DNA of 64,000 nucleotides from Metarhizobium sp964253915 (GCF_964253915.1 NZ_CAXUSG020000005.1:186001-250000); one strand, 5' to 3'. Positions 1 through 9,249 are shown, counted from the first letter of the stretch. The notes: a model not told the origin generated them from the sequence alone. Program-made: numbers and translations.

Positions 1-132
1 GCGGGGTGTTGTCAGGATTTGCTGCGGCAGCTTGGAGGTGCCTGACATAAAGGGCGATTGGCACGCAACAACACAGCGCTCAGCGTTTTCGGCGCTGATT
101 CCTGTATGTATTTGAAATGTCTGGAAGGTCGG

Positions 133-206
133 TGGAGGCCTCGCCGAGAATCGAACTCGGGTGCAAGGATTTGCAGTCCTCTGCGTCACCACTCCGCCAC
201 GAGGCC
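133..206 (-). tRNA. tRNA-Cys (GCA)
   Basis: The minus strand folds into a complete 74-nt cloverleaf. The acceptor arm GGCCTCG pairs with CGAGGCC, the discriminator is U, and CCA is encoded. The anticodon loop reads CTGCAAA, giving anticodon GCA, and the T-loop carries GTTCGATTC. The U discriminator is the expected identity element for Cys tRNAs. Confidence 0.96.
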
Positions 207-257
207 ATCCGAAGTATTAAAAGCGTGTGGTGACGGGCGTTTAGAACGAATCGAGGT

Positions 258-611
258 TTAGCGCAAGAGGCGATTTTGCAAATGTACGTCGGAATTTCCG
301 GCTTCCGCTTCGGTGCCCCGTTTTGCCGGCGCATCCCGCTTCTGTCTGCGCTTCGCCCATTTGACGGACCACCGACGACGCAGCCGGCGCGCGAAAGGAA
401 GGTCGTGCGACAGCACGAGGCCGCCGAGCGGGATCATCCAGAAACCGAGAATCGGCAGAAAACCGAGACAGCCGCCCAAAATCAATCCTGCGCCGATGCC
501 GATACGTGCGGCCCGTGATTGCGGCATGGCAATGCGCCAGCGCCCGATGGCCAGCTTGCCCGTCTTGTGATCAATGCCGAAATGGCTTGTTTCCTCGGTC
601 GATCGACCCAT
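258..611 (-). CDS. Small inner-membrane protein, PGPGW-like
   Basis: A 117-residue protein of unknown function. Residues about 37-68 form a glycine-rich hydrophobic hairpin (GAGLILGGCLGFLPILG...MIPLGGLVL). A strongly basic tail follows (RRLRRR, KRRQKR), which predicts a membrane hairpin with the C-terminus in the cytoplasm. The arrangement resembles the small PGPGW/DUF family of putative transmembrane proteins, but that assignment is from memory of the pattern. The start at 611 is chosen because AGAAGGG lies about 6 nt upstream. It stands alone between tRNA-Cys and tRNA-Asn, so neighbours say nothing about its job. Confidence 0.72.
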   Translation of the reverse strand: MGRSTEETSHFGIDHKTGKLAIGRWRIAMPQSRAARIGIGAGLILGGCLGFLPILGFWMIPLGGLVLSHDLPFARRLRRRWSVKWAKRRQKRDAPAKRGTEAEAGNSDVHLQNRLLR

Positions 612-703
612 TGTCTACCCTTCTGCCGGCCTGAGTTCTCCACAGGGACATGGGGGCCGAAGCAAAAATAAACAAGCCATCCGTCATTTTTTTGAAAAAA
701 CCG

Positions 704-732
704 CTTGGCAAATCGGAAAAGCATTTGTAGAA
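704..732 (+). promoter_or_regulatory. Candidate promoter of tRNA-Asn
   Basis: CTTGGC at 704-709, a 17-base spacer and GTAGAA at 727-732 fit the rhizobial housekeeping sigma-factor pattern (CTTGAC-N17-CTATAT) loosely. A start near 739 would give a leader of about 23 nt ahead of the tRNA at 762. Sequence match only. Confidence 0.4.
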
Positions 733-761
733 GCCCACTCACACCGCGGCAAGCGGTACAT

Positions 762-836
762 TCCCTGGTAGCTCAGCGGTAGAGCATTCGACTGTTAATC
801 GACAGGTCGCCGGTTCGAATCCGGCCCGGGGAGCCA
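762..836 (+). tRNA. tRNA-Asn (GTT)
   Basis: A complete 75-nt cloverleaf. TCCCTGG pairs with CCGGGGA, discriminator G is followed by encoded CCA, and the anticodon loop ACTGTTAAT gives anticodon GTT. The T-loop is GTTCGAATC. A strong terminator hairpin follows 11 nt downstream, so it is a single-gene transcription unit. Confidence 0.96.
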
Positions 837-847
837 ATTCAAAAGAT

Positions 848-896
848 AAACGCCTGTTATTGTTGATAATTCCAATAACGGGCGTTTTCTTTTTTA
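848..896 (+). terminator. Terminator of tRNA-Asn
   Basis: A 15-bp stem (848-862 with 873-887, one G-T wobble) with a 10-nt loop, followed by TTTTCTTTTTT. This is a textbook intrinsic terminator directly after the tRNA. Confidence 0.8.
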
Positions 897-1050
897 ACCC
901 CCGCCTCATCTGTTTTCGACACGACCACCGCCAAATTGCCGATGGGAGAATAAAGCCGTCGGTTTGCGCCTGCGTCTTGAAAGCTTCTCCGCCGGGAAGT
1001 AAGAGACGGATATGACGAGGCAACCCGGCTTTCCGAGGGGTGACAGGACA

Positions 1051-1704
1051 ATGATGGACTTCGAAGCAGCACGCACAAAAATGGTCGACAACCAGATCCG
1101 AACCACGGATGTCACCTCGCACTCGATTCTGTCGGCCTTCCTCACCGTCCCGCGGGAAGCCTTCGTTCCGGAAAAGCTCAAGCCGCTCGCTTATATTGAC
1201 ACGGACATCGAAATCGCCCCCGGCCGTTATCTGATGGAAGCGTCGCCAATGGCGAAGTTGCTGCAGCTTGCGGCGATCACCAAGAACGATCTCGTGCTCG
1301 AAGTCGGCTGTGGCACCGGCTATGCTTCGGCGATCCTGTCGCAGGTTGCTGGTTCGGTGGTTTCGCTGGAAAGCGATGCAGCGCTTGCGGCCGAAGCAGC
1401 GACGCGGCTTTCGACGCTCGGCTGCGACAATGTCGCTGTGGTGACCGGCGATCTCGAGGCTGGCTATATCAATGAAGCGCCTTACGACCTGATCTTCATC
1501 AACGGCGCTGTGGAGCGCGTTCCGGAAGCATTGCTGTCGCAGGTTCGCGATGGCGGCCGTCTTGTATTGGTCGAGGGGTATGGCAATGCGTCGCATGCCA
1601 AGGTCATCGCCCGCGAAAGAGGCGCCTACGCCGAGTCCGTTTTCTTCAATCTTTCAGTCAAGCCGCTGCCGGGTTTCCGCAAGGCCGCTGAATTCGTTTT
1701 CTAA
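1051..1704 (+). CDS. PCMT-family methyltransferase, atypical
   Basis: A 217-residue protein with a Rossmann SAM-binding core. Motif I is EVGCGTG at residues 84-90. The N-terminal MVDNQIRTTDVTS and the VPREAFVP block are typical of protein-L-isoaspartate O-methyltransferase (PCMT) homologues. In true PCMTs a GQTIS-type loop precedes the SAM domain and holds the isoaspartyl substrate. Here that position reads GRYLMEASP (58-66), so repair activity is doubtful and another methyl acceptor is possible. An ATG pair lies at 1051/1054 behind AGGACA, and the in-frame ATG at 1012 has no ribosome site. It lies upstream of tolC on the same strand, but 310 bases away, so co-transcription is uncertain. Confidence 0.82.
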   Translation: MMDFEAARTKMVDNQIRTTDVTSHSILSAFLTVPREAFVPEKLKPLAYIDTDIEIAPGRYLMEASPMAKLLQLAAITKNDLVLEVGCGTGYASAILSQVAGSVVSLESDAALAAEAATRLSTLGCDNVAVVTGDLEAGYINEAPYDLIFINGAVERVPEALLSQVRDGGRLVLVEGYGNASHAKVIARERGAYAESVFFNLSVKPLPGFRKAAEFVF

Positions 1705-2014
1705 AGACGTGGTCATAGCACCCATTTTTGATCCTTCTTCGATCACGATTTAGCCACAATGTCGATTGTTTGTTGCCCCTGCGCAACGACCGGGGTGTTT
1801 CTGGCGGTAAGTCGGGGAGAACTGTCGCGAACGCGATTGCGTCAGCGGATCTACGTGCCAACATGGCTCGGTTCGGGACGGTCAAGGGGACACCTTTAAG
1901 GAATTGGCTGTACTAAAGCCTGGAATATTGCGCATATCGGTTTGCGCAATTGATCGGGCTGGAAGCTGAGCGCTGGTTGCAAGCGCGGAATCTATATGTA
2001 ATCGGAGTAAGTTC
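1705..2014 (+). other. Intergenic region upstream of tolC
   Basis: 310 bases without a credible gene. It ends in the tolC ribosome site (GGAG at 2004-2007) and contains one good perfect palindrome at 1927-1950, listed separately. I see no clear terminator after the methyltransferase and no convincing -35/-10 pair. Confidence 0.5.
1927..1950. promoter_or_regulatory. Perfect palindrome upstream of tolC
   Basis: ATTGCGCA (1927-1934) and TGCGCAAT (1943-1950) are perfect inverted half-sites around an 8-nt spacer, 64 nt before the tolC start codon. No T-run follows, so a terminator is unlikely. The symmetry and position suit an operator for a dimeric repressor or a 5' UTR hairpin. No regulator for it is encoded nearby. 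Confidence 0.35.
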
Positions 2015-3394
2015 GTGCCCATTATTCGCAAAGCCATTCTCGCTTCTGCTGTCGCCGCCGTGTTGCTGGCGCCGCAAGTTACGTTGGCCGAAACGATTTT
2101 TGGTGCCATGGCCAAGGCCTATGCCAACAATCCCGATCTCAATGCTGCACGCGCCGCGCTGCGGGCGACCGACGAAAATGTCACGATCGCCAAGGCCGGG
2201 TTTCGGCCGCAGATCGAGGCAACTTCCAGCCTTACCGCCATCGGTGTCCGAGACATCAGCAATGGCGACGACGGCTATCAATATAATACGGCCTCGGTCG
2301 GCATCTCCATCACGCAGCGAATCTTCGACGGGTTCCAGACGCTGAACCGCGTTCGTCAGGCCGAATCCTCGGTCCTGTCCTCACGAGAAACGGTGAAGGC
2401 CAACGAGATCCAGACCTTGCTGGCTGCCGCCCAGGCCTATTCGAACGTCGCGCGCGACCAGCAGATCGTGGTGATCCGACAGCAGAACCTGTCGTTTCTG
2501 CGCGAGCAAGTGAAGGCAGCCAATGCACGCCTTGAAGTAGGTGAGGGCACAACCACGGATGTGGCGCAGGCGGAAGCCCAGCTTGCGGCTTCGGAAGCCA
2601 TTCTGGCGCAGGCAATTTCGCAATTGAAGATCGCCGAAGCGACCTATGTGCAGATCGTCGGCGACATGCCGGAAGGGATCAAGCAGCCGTCGCCTGCGTC
2701 TAAGGCGATGCCGGGTGGTCTGGACAACGCTGTTGCCATCGCAATCCGGGAAAACCCGACGGTCCTGGCGGCGCTGCATGCCGTGGATGCTGCGGGTTAT
2801 CAGGTCAAGACCGCCGAAGGCGCTTTGTTGCCCGGCGTCGTCATCCGCGGATCTGTGCAGCGCCTGACCACCAGCGAAGCGCCTTCGGCGCTCAATCCCG
2901 ATTACAATACCGGTTCCGTGACGGCACAGATCACCGTGCCGATCTATCAGGGCGGCGCCGAATACGGCCAGATCCGCCAGGCCAAGGAACAGCTCGGCCA
3001 ACGTCGCATCCTCGTCGATTCTGCCCGCGCCGACGTCCGGCAGTCGGTGGTAGCCGCCTACGCGCAGATGGAGGCCGCCAAGGCGGCGATTGCGGCCAAC
3101 AAGAAGCAGCTTGCCGCGGCACAGCTCGCCTTGAACGGTGTGATCGAGGAACGCAATGTCGGAACCTCGACGACCCTCGATGTGCTGACCTCGCAGCAGA
3201 ACGTGCTCAATGCCCGCGAAAGCCTGGTGGCTTCGCAGTATAACAGTGTGGTTGCCAGCTACTCGGTCATCGCCGCAACGGGCCGCCTGACAATTCGCGA
3301 CCAGGGTCTGCAGGTTGCCGAATATCGCTCGGAAGAGCATTACGAGGCAGTCAAGGACAAGTGGTTCGGATTGCGCACGGTGGATGGCCGCTGA
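2015..3394 (+). CDS. tolC: TolC-family outer membrane channel
   Basis: A 459-residue outer-membrane efflux/secretion channel. It forms the exit duct for type I secretion systems and RND/MFS drug pumps. A signal peptide covers residues 1-25 with cleavage at TLA|ET. The mature part shows the two-fold repeated OEP coiled-coil architecture, including conserved NPDLNAARAAL near the start, the VGEGTTTDVAQA turn in repeat one and the matching VGTSTTLDVLTSQ turn in repeat two. It starts with GTG behind GGAG with normal spacing. Gene order methyltransferase-tolC-popZ-valS is a Rhizobiaceae pattern. Its client transporters are not in this window. The DUF4214 protein at 58.8 kb could be one distant cargo type, which is only inference. 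Confidence 0.95.
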   Translation: MPIIRKAILASAVAAVLLAPQVTLAETIFGAMAKAYANNPDLNAARAALRATDENVTIAKAGFRPQIEATSSLTAIGVRDISNGDDGYQYNTASVGISITQRIFDGFQTLNRVRQAESSVLSSRETVKANEIQTLLAAAQAYSNVARDQQIVVIRQQNLSFLREQVKAANARLEVGEGTTTDVAQAEAQLAASEAILAQAISQLKIAEATYVQIVGDMPEGIKQPSPASKAMPGGLDNAVAIAIRENPTVLAALHAVDAAGYQVKTAEGALLPGVVIRGSVQRLTTSEAPSALNPDYNTGSVTAQITVPIYQGGAEYGQIRQAKEQLGQRRILVDSARADVRQSVVAAYAQMEAAKAAIAANKKQLAAAQLALNGVIEERNVGTSTTLDVLTSQQNVLNARESLVASQYNSVVASYSVIAATGRLTIRDQGLQVAEYRSEEHYEAVKDKWFGLRTVDGR

Positions 3395-3587
3395 GGTTTT
3401 CAGGCCGGAGGTCTTTTTGCCGGACGGCCGGCGGATCTATCGTTTCGAAAGCCTTAACAAAACTGTGTATCATCCGCGAATGTTGATTCGCGGTGATTTT
3501 TTTCCCCTTTCGAGTATCCTAGACTGGCGATGATTCGGAAGCGATGTCATCGGTTCCGTTGCTGTCTTACCTTATACGGGGATGAAA

Positions 3588-4520
3588 ATGGCTCAGCCAA
3601 ATGTAGCGCGTGAACCGTCCATGGAAGAAATTCTGGCGTCCATTCGCCGGATCATCGAAAGCAACGAGCCGGGTGCCGGCAAGACGATCTCGAGTTCCCT
3701 TCCTCCCGTCTATGCCGAGGAAGATGAAACGGAAGAAGAGATCCAGCTGACCATCGACAATGACAACGGCATGATTTCCGCCTTCGAGAACGATATTCGT
3801 GCTGACGAGGATGTGGTTTCCCAACCCGCATTCGCGCGCGAAGATGTGCCGCAGGTGCGCCCTGTCGAAAGGGACAATCTGCGGGTCATCGAGGAACGGA
3901 AGGCGATGTCGCTGGCCGACGTGGCAGCGCGCGTGCGCGCCGCCTCCGAACGGGGCGGTGTTCAGCGCAGCGACGCGCAGGAACCGCAGCCGGAAGCTGC
4001 CCCGGCGCCCCGCGCCGTTGTCGCGACCCGTCCGGTGGAACTGCGGCAGCCGCCGCAGTTGACGGCGGCAAACGAACCGCGGATCAGCATGCCGAAGCCG
4101 GTCACCGCCTATAGCAGCGAACAGAATTTTTCCGACGAAGAGCCGATTGCAGCTTTGAGCCGCGTCATCCAGCCGGTTTCGCGCGCGCCGTCGGCGGAAG
4201 CCGCGGACAATGAAACGGCCTCCATCCGGTCCGTGCCCGAGGCCCGGCCGGTTCGGGAACAGGTCGAAGCCGACCTGCCTGAACAGTCCGACACGGAAAG
4301 CAAGGCACTTCTTTCCAGCGTTGCCGGCGATATGGTCGCTCGCTCGTTCGGTGAGCTTGCCGCGGCATTCGACAGCAGTTCCCGCCGCTCCTTCGACGAA
4401 ATTGCCGAGGACATGCTGCGGCCGATGCTGCAGGAATGGCTCGACGACAACCTGCCGACGCTGGTCGAGCGTCTGGTGCGGGAAGAAATCGAGCGCGTGG
4501 CGCGCGGCCATCGCCGCTGA
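3588..4520 (+). CDS. popZ: PopZ-like polar organizing protein (DUF2497)
   Basis: A 310-residue protein with the PopZ plan. A short N-terminal helix carries SMEEILASIRRIIES (residues 11-25). A long acidic, proline-rich disordered middle (about 30-235) follows. The C-terminal helical module contains SFDEIAEDMLRPMLQEWLDD and ends in VREEIERVARGHRR. PopZ assembles a polar matrix that captures partition and cell-cycle proteins. In polarly growing Rhizobiales it marks the growing pole. ATG 3588 is preferred over ATG 3582 because GGGGA at 3578-3582 sits 5 nt upstream of 3588 but abuts 3582. It is followed by valS after 124 nt. Confidence 0.9.
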   Translation: MAQPNVAREPSMEEILASIRRIIESNEPGAGKTISSSLPPVYAEEDETEEEIQLTIDNDNGMISAFENDIRADEDVVSQPAFAREDVPQVRPVERDNLRVIEERKAMSLADVAARVRAASERGGVQRSDAQEPQPEAAPAPRAVVATRPVELRQPPQLTAANEPRISMPKPVTAYSSEQNFSDEEPIAALSRVIQPVSRAPSAEAADNETASIRSVPEARPVREQVEADLPEQSDTESKALLSSVAGDMVARSFGELAAAFDSSSRRSFDEIAEDMLRPMLQEWLDDNLPTLVERLVREEIERVARGHRR

Positions 4521-4644
4521 ACCGAACCGCGACGCTCGTTTGCTTGAAGAGCCGCTCCGGCATCCGGGGCGGCTTTGTCATTGACTCCGCGAGAGCCATC
4601 CTATTTAGAACCTGACATCATCAAATATCGAAGTTGGCCAGAAA

Positions 4645-7572
4645 ATGCTCGACAAAACCTACGATTCCGCCGCCGTCGAACCCAAGATCGCGCAGAAATG
4701 GGATGAAGCTGATGCATTTCGCGCCGGCGCCAATGCCAGGCCGGGTGCGGAGAGTTTTACCATCGTCATCCCGCCGCCGAACGTGACGGGTTCGCTTCAC
4801 ATGGGCCATGCGCTCAACAATACGCTGCAGGACGTCATGGTCCGTTTCGAGCGCATGCGCGGCAAGGATGTGCTGTGGCAGCCGGGCATGGACCATGCCG
4901 GCATTGCCACGCAGATGGTCGTCGAGCGCAAGCTCGCCGCAGAAAAATTGCCCGGCCGACGCGAGATGGGCCGTGAGGCCTTCGTCGAAAAGATCTGGGA
5001 GTGGAAAGGCGAATCCGGCGGCTTGATCTTCAACCAGCTGAAGCGCCTTGGCGCCTCCTGCGATTGGTCTCGCGAGCGCTTCACCATGGACGAGGGCCTG
5101 TCGCAGGCTGTTCTGGAAGTGTTTGTCACGCTCTACAAGGAAGGCCTGATCTACCGCGGCAAGCGGCTGGTCAACTGGGACCCGAAGTTCGAAACCGCGA
5201 TCTCCGACCTCGAGGTGGAGAACAAGGAAGCCGACGGCCATATGTGGCACTTCAAGTATCCGCTGGCCGGCGGCGAGACCTATACCTATGTCGAGAAGGA
5301 TGCGGACGGTAACGTCGTTCTCCAGGAGGAGCGCAATTACATCTCCATCGCCACGACCCGTCCCGAGACGATGCTGGGCGACGGCGCGGTCGCCGTCCAC
5401 CCCTCGGACGAGCGTTATACTGCAATCGTCGGCAAGCTTTGCGAAATCCCGGTCGGCCCGAAGGAGCATCGCCGCCTGATCCCGATCGTCACCGACGAAT
5501 ATCCGGACCCGACCTTCGGTTCCGGCGCGGTGAAGATCACCGGTGCGCACGACTTCAACGACTACCAGGTCGCCAAGCGCAACAACATTCCGCTGTATCG
5601 CCTGATGGACACCAAGGCGCAGATGCGTGACGACGGCGAGCCTTATGCCTTCTACGCCGCGCAGGCGCTGGAGATCGCCAAGACCGGCACGCTGCCAAGC
5701 GAGTCGGAAGTCGACGACATCAACCTCGTTCCCGACGAATATCGCGGTCTCGACCGGTATGAAGCGCGCAAGCTTATCGTCGATGCGATCAACGCCGAGG
5801 GACTCGCCGTCACCACCGTCGATGCCGAAGGCAATGTCGTGCCTTACGTCGAGAAGAAGAAGATCATGCAGCCGTTCGGCGACCGCTCCGGCGTTGTCAT
5901 CGAGCCGATGCTGACCGACCAGTGGTTCGCCGATGCCAAGACACTGGCGCAGCCCGCGATCGAAAGCGTTCGCGAGGGGCGCACCAACTTCGTCCCGAAG
6001 AATTGGGACAAGACCTACTTCGAATGGATGGAGAACATCGAGCCTTGGTGCATCTCACGCCAGCTCTGGTGGGGTCACCAGATCCCGGCATGGTATGGTC
6101 CGGATGGCCAATGCTTCGTGGAGAAGACCGAGGAAGAGGCGCTCGACGCCGCTGTCCAGCATTATCTTGCCCACGAAGGCCCGTGGAAGGCCTGGGTGCA
6201 GGAAAAGCTTGAGAATTTCGAGCCGGGCGACATCCTGACCCGCGACGAGGATGTTCTCGACACCTGGTTCTCGTCGGCTTTGTGGCCGTTCTCGACGCTC
6301 GGCTGGCCGGAGCAGACACCGGAACTGGCGCGCTACTACCCGACAAGCGTGCTCGTTACCGGCTTCGACATCATCTTCTTCTGGGTCGCCCGGATGATGA
6401 TGATGGGCCTGCACTTCATGAAGGACGAGGACGGCAATCCGGTCGAACCGTTCCACACGGTCTATGTTCATGCGCTGGTCCGCGACAAGGCCGGCCAGAA
6501 GATGTCGAAGTCGAAGGGCAACGTCATCGACCCGCTGGAACTGATCGACGAATACGGTGCCGACGCGCTGCGTTTCACGCTTGCCGTCATGGCGGCGCAG
6601 GGACGTGACGTGAAGCTCGATCCGGCCCGCATCGCTGGTTACCGCAATTTCGGCACCAAGCTTTGGAACGCGACGCGGTTTGCCGAGATGAACGGCGTCA
6701 AGCGCAACCCGCGTTTCGTGCCGGAAGCTGCCTCGCTGACCATCAATCGCTGGATCCTGACCGAACTGGCGCGCACGCAGCGGGACGTCACCGAGGCGAT
6801 CGAAAGCTATCGTTTCAACGAAGCAGCCGGCGGCCTGTACCGTTTCGTCTGGAACCAGTTCTGTGACTGGTATCTCGAACTGCTGAAGCCGGTCTTCGGC
6901 GGCGAAGATGCTGGCGCCAAGGAAGAGGCGCAGTCCTGCGTCGCCTATGTTCTCGATGAGATCTACAAACTCCTGCACCCGTTCATGCCGTTCATGACGG
7001 AAGAATTGTGGGCGCATACGGCGGGTGAAGGCGTGGAACGTCCGTCGTTGCTCTGCCATGCAGAGTGGCCGGCGCCTTCCTATGCCGACGACACGGCGGC
7101 CGACGAGATCAACTGGCTCATCGATCTGGTGTCCGGCATCCGTTCGGTTCGTTCGGAAATGAACGTTCCGCCATCGGCAACCGCTCCGCTGGTGGTTGTC
7201 GCCGCCAACGAAATCACCCGCGCCCGGCTGGAACGGCACGATGCCGCCATCAAGCGTCTCTCGCGTGTCGAAACCATTTCGACGGCGGATGCGGCTCCGA
7301 AGGGATCTGCGCAGATCGTCGTCGGCGAAGCGACCGCCTGCCTGCCGCTCGGCAGTCTGATCGACCTGACGGCCGAAAAGGCGCGGCTCGACAAGGCGAC
7401 CGCCAAGGTGGATCAAGAGATCGGCCGCATCAAGGGCAAGCTTTCGAACGAAAAATTCGTCGCCAATGCGGATCCGGCCGTTGTCGAGGCTGAACGCGAA
7501 CGGCTGGTGGAACTGGAGGCCCAGAAGGCAAGCCTGGTCATTGCCGCCCAGCGTGTGGCGGAAGCGAGCTGA
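4645..7572 (+). CDS. valS: Valyl-tRNA synthetase
   Basis: A 975-residue class Ia aminoacyl-tRNA synthetase that charges tRNA-Val and edits misactivated threonine. The HIGH motif is HMGH at residues 52-55 within PPPNVTGSLHMGH, and the KMSKS motif is KMSKSKGN near residue 619. The CP1 editing insertion lies between them, with TTRPETMLGDGAVAVHP and an editing-site DYP-like region. A C-terminal coiled coil (AEKARLDKATAKVDQEI...) completes the ValRS-specific tRNA-binding arm. Length matches the family. No strong ribosome site precedes the ATG, but the N-terminus aligns with the usual start. Confidence 0.97.
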   Translation: MLDKTYDSAAVEPKIAQKWDEADAFRAGANARPGAESFTIVIPPPNVTGSLHMGHALNNTLQDVMVRFERMRGKDVLWQPGMDHAGIATQMVVERKLAAEKLPGRREMGREAFVEKIWEWKGESGGLIFNQLKRLGASCDWSRERFTMDEGLSQAVLEVFVTLYKEGLIYRGKRLVNWDPKFETAISDLEVENKEADGHMWHFKYPLAGGETYTYVEKDADGNVVLQEERNYISIATTRPETMLGDGAVAVHPSDERYTAIVGKLCEIPVGPKEHRRLIPIVTDEYPDPTFGSGAVKITGAHDFNDYQVAKRNNIPLYRLMDTKAQMRDDGEPYAFYAAQALEIAKTGTLPSESEVDDINLVPDEYRGLDRYEARKLIVDAINAEGLAVTTVDAEGNVVPYVEKKKIMQPFGDRSGVVIEPMLTDQWFADAKTLAQPAIESVREGRTNFVPKNWDKTYFEWMENIEPWCISRQLWWGHQIPAWYGPDGQCFVEKTEEEALDAAVQHYLAHEGPWKAWVQEKLENFEPGDILTRDEDVLDTWFSSALWPFSTLGWPEQTPELARYYPTSVLVTGFDIIFFWVARMMMMGLHFMKDEDGNPVEPFHTVYVHALVRDKAGQKMSKSKGNVIDPLELIDEYGADALRFTLAVMAAQGRDVKLDPARIAGYRNFGTKLWNATRFAEMNGVKRNPRFVPEAASLTINRWILTELARTQRDVTEAIESYRFNEAAGGLYRFVWNQFCDWYLELLKPVFGGEDAGAKEEAQSCVAYVLDEIYKLLHPFMPFMTEELWAHTAGEGVERPSLLCHAEWPAPSYADDTAADEINWLIDLVSGIRSVRSEMNVPPSATAPLVVVAANEITRARLERHDAAIKRLSRVETISTADAAPKGSAQIVVGEATACLPLGSLIDLTAEKARLDKATAKVDQEIGRIKGKLSNEKFVANADPAVVEAERERLVELEAQKASLVIAAQRVAEAS

Positions 7573-8097
7573 ATCGACTTCGGCAAAACTGCGCTGCGGT
7601 TTTGCCGGAATTGCGGAAAGGCAAAATAGCGGAGAGTTTCCGCAGTTCGAAGCGACCTGGAAATTCTGCTGGCCTTTCCCGGCCAATGGTAAGTAATGGA
7701 ATACACAAGACCGCGGGTCGTCACGCCCCGCGGTTTTTCTTTGCCGTGATTCGCAAATATAAACAGGGGCTTGGGCAAAGGGCGGCCGGATGACGGGAAA
7801 TTTGCTCCCAAATCCCGTTTCGCCCTGTTGATGACGGGGACGGCGGAGAGAAAAGCCAACTGTGCCCGGAAAGTGACATGCAAACATCGGTAGGGAATTT
7901 TTTACCGATTCTGCGGCACACTTCTTGAAATCCGCGAATAGAAATCCACGGCCGGCAGGTTTTTTGGGAGGAAACTCTGAGACATGCCGGAGGGTTCGGT
8001 GTGCCGTGGGGACGGCGCGACCGGCGGCCGGTTGCACGGACCAACGATCTCTTTAGGGTCGCGGTCAATACGCATCTGCATGAATTGGGGGTTAAAT
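7573..8097 (+). other. Intergenic region valS to FadL-like gene
   Basis: 525 bases with no credible gene. It holds three hairpins: CGGCAAAAC with GTTTTGCCG (7581-7589 / 7599-7607), just after the valS stop and lacking a T-run; a better terminator at 7710-7739, listed separately; and ATCGGTA with TACCGAT (7886-7892 / 7903-7909), which probably lies in the promoter or leader of the next gene. GGGAGGAAA near 7967 precedes an in-frame ATG at 7984, but the signal peptide begins only at 8098. Confidence 0.5.
7710..7739 (+). terminator. Terminator downstream of valS
   Basis: An 8-bp GC-rich stem, ACCGCGGG (7710-7717) with CCCGCGGT (7727-7734), and a 9-nt loop, followed by TTTTCT. Confidence 0.6.
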
Positions 8098-9249
8098 ATG
8101 GCATCGATCGCTTTTCTGAGAGGCGCTCTCGTGGTGCTGGTGGCTGGAGCCTCCGCGCCGGCTTTCGCCGGTGGTTTTTCACGTGGCACCGCAGACACGG
8201 ATATTTTGTATGAGGACGCGGCGGCGGCTGTGCGCACTGGTGTGACGTATGTCGTTCCCTCGAGCACCTACAGCACCATTGCCGGTGCTCGGGCCCACGA
8301 CGACGCATTCTCCAACAATTATTTCGTGCCGAGCTTTGCCGCGAAGATCCGGCTGCACGATTCCTTCTCCTGCGCCGCGACCTATGCGCAGCCCTTCGGC
8401 GCTTCCGCGACCTTTGGCGACCAGGCGCAGGCGGCAGATTTCGCCGCAACGCGCAATGCGACGATCAACTCGAAATTCCTGACGCATGAATATGGCGCGA
8501 CCTGTGCCGGTAAATTCGCGGCCGGCATGGGCAATGCCTATCTCATCGGCGGCGTGTTCCTGCAGACCTTCGATTATGACGAGCCGACCACGCTCGGCAA
8601 GCTGCATCTCGAAGACGACAGCGCTTTCGGCTACCGTTTGGGTGCAGCCTACGAAATTCCCGAATATGCATTGCGGGCGCAGGTGCTCTATCGGTCCGAG
8701 GTGGAGCACAAGGGCGATGGGTATTTTGCGCTTTCGAATGTCGGCGCTGCCTTTTTCCGCCTGCCTGCCGGCTTCTCGGCGCCGGTCACCGGCGGCGGCC
8801 GCTTGCCGAAATCTCTGGAAGTCAGCCTCGAAACCGGCATTGCCGAGGGCTGGCTCGCTTATGGCTCCGTCAAGTGGACGGACTGGAGCGTGCTGCCGCA
8901 GCTGAACTACAACATTGCCGGCATCGGTCCGCAGCAGAAGAACTTCAACTTCCGCGACGGCTGGACCATCGAGGGCGGCGTCGCCCACGCCTTCACCGAC
9001 AAGGTCGCCGGCACCATCGGCCTGACCTGGGATCGTGGCGTCGGCACCGGCGCCGACCTGATAAACGACACCTGGACGATCAGCACAGGCACGCAGATCA
9101 AGGCAGGTCCTGGCGCCTTCCGTGTCGGCGCCGGCCTTTCCTATATGACTGCCGGCACCCAGAGTCTCGCCAAGGGCGGCTCGTTCGACGCGACGTCGAA
9201 TGGCGATTGGGCGGTCGGGCTTTCAACGTCCTATCTGATCAAGTTCTGA
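8098..9249 (+). CDS. FadL/TodX-family outer membrane protein
   Basis: A 383-residue predicted beta-barrel that imports hydrophobic compounds such as long-chain fatty acids across the outer membrane. The signal peptide is residues 1-24, with cleavage at AFA|GGFSRG. The mature N-terminus with GTADTDILYEDAAA corresponds to the FadL N-terminal region that plugs the barrel. Alternating aromatic/polar strands follow, and the chain ends in YLIKF, the C-terminal phenylalanine recognised by the BAM machinery. The start at 8098 is chosen because GGGGG precedes it and it begins the signal peptide. An in-frame upstream ATG at 7984 would add 38 residues and bury it. Substrate is unknown. Confidence 0.88.
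   Translation: MASIAFLRGALVVLVAGASAPAFAGGFSRGTADTDILYEDAAAAVRTGVTYVVPSSTYSTIAGARAHDDAFSNNYFVPSFAAKIRLHDSFSCAATYAQPFGASATFGDQAQAADFAATRNATINSKFLTHEYGATCAGKFAAGMGNAYLIGGVFLQTFDYDEPTTLGKLHLEDDSAFGYRLGAAYEIPEYALRAQVLYRSEVEHKGDGYFALSNVGAAFFRLPAGFSAPVTGGGRLPKSLEVSLETGIAEGWLAYGSVKWTDWSVLPQLNYNIAGIGPQQKNFNFRDGWTIEGGVAHAFTDKVAGTIGLTWDRGVGTGADLINDTWTISTGTQIKAGPGAFRVGAGLSYMTAGTQSLAKGGSFDATSNGDWAVGLSTSYLIKF

Noticed and set aside
3588..4520. PopZ gene as a hint of a replication origin nearby
   Set aside because: No dnaA, parAB, DnaA-box cluster or repABC sequence is in the window.
6055..8037. A 660-codon frame antisense to valS
   Set aside because: It mirrors a high-GC gene on the other strand; its protein has no domain and is rich in Arg and His, as expected of a shadow frame.
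7984..8097. Upstream in-frame start with GGGAGGAAA for the FadL-like gene
   Set aside because: It would put 38 residues before a perfect signal peptide; the start at 8098 also has a ribosome site.
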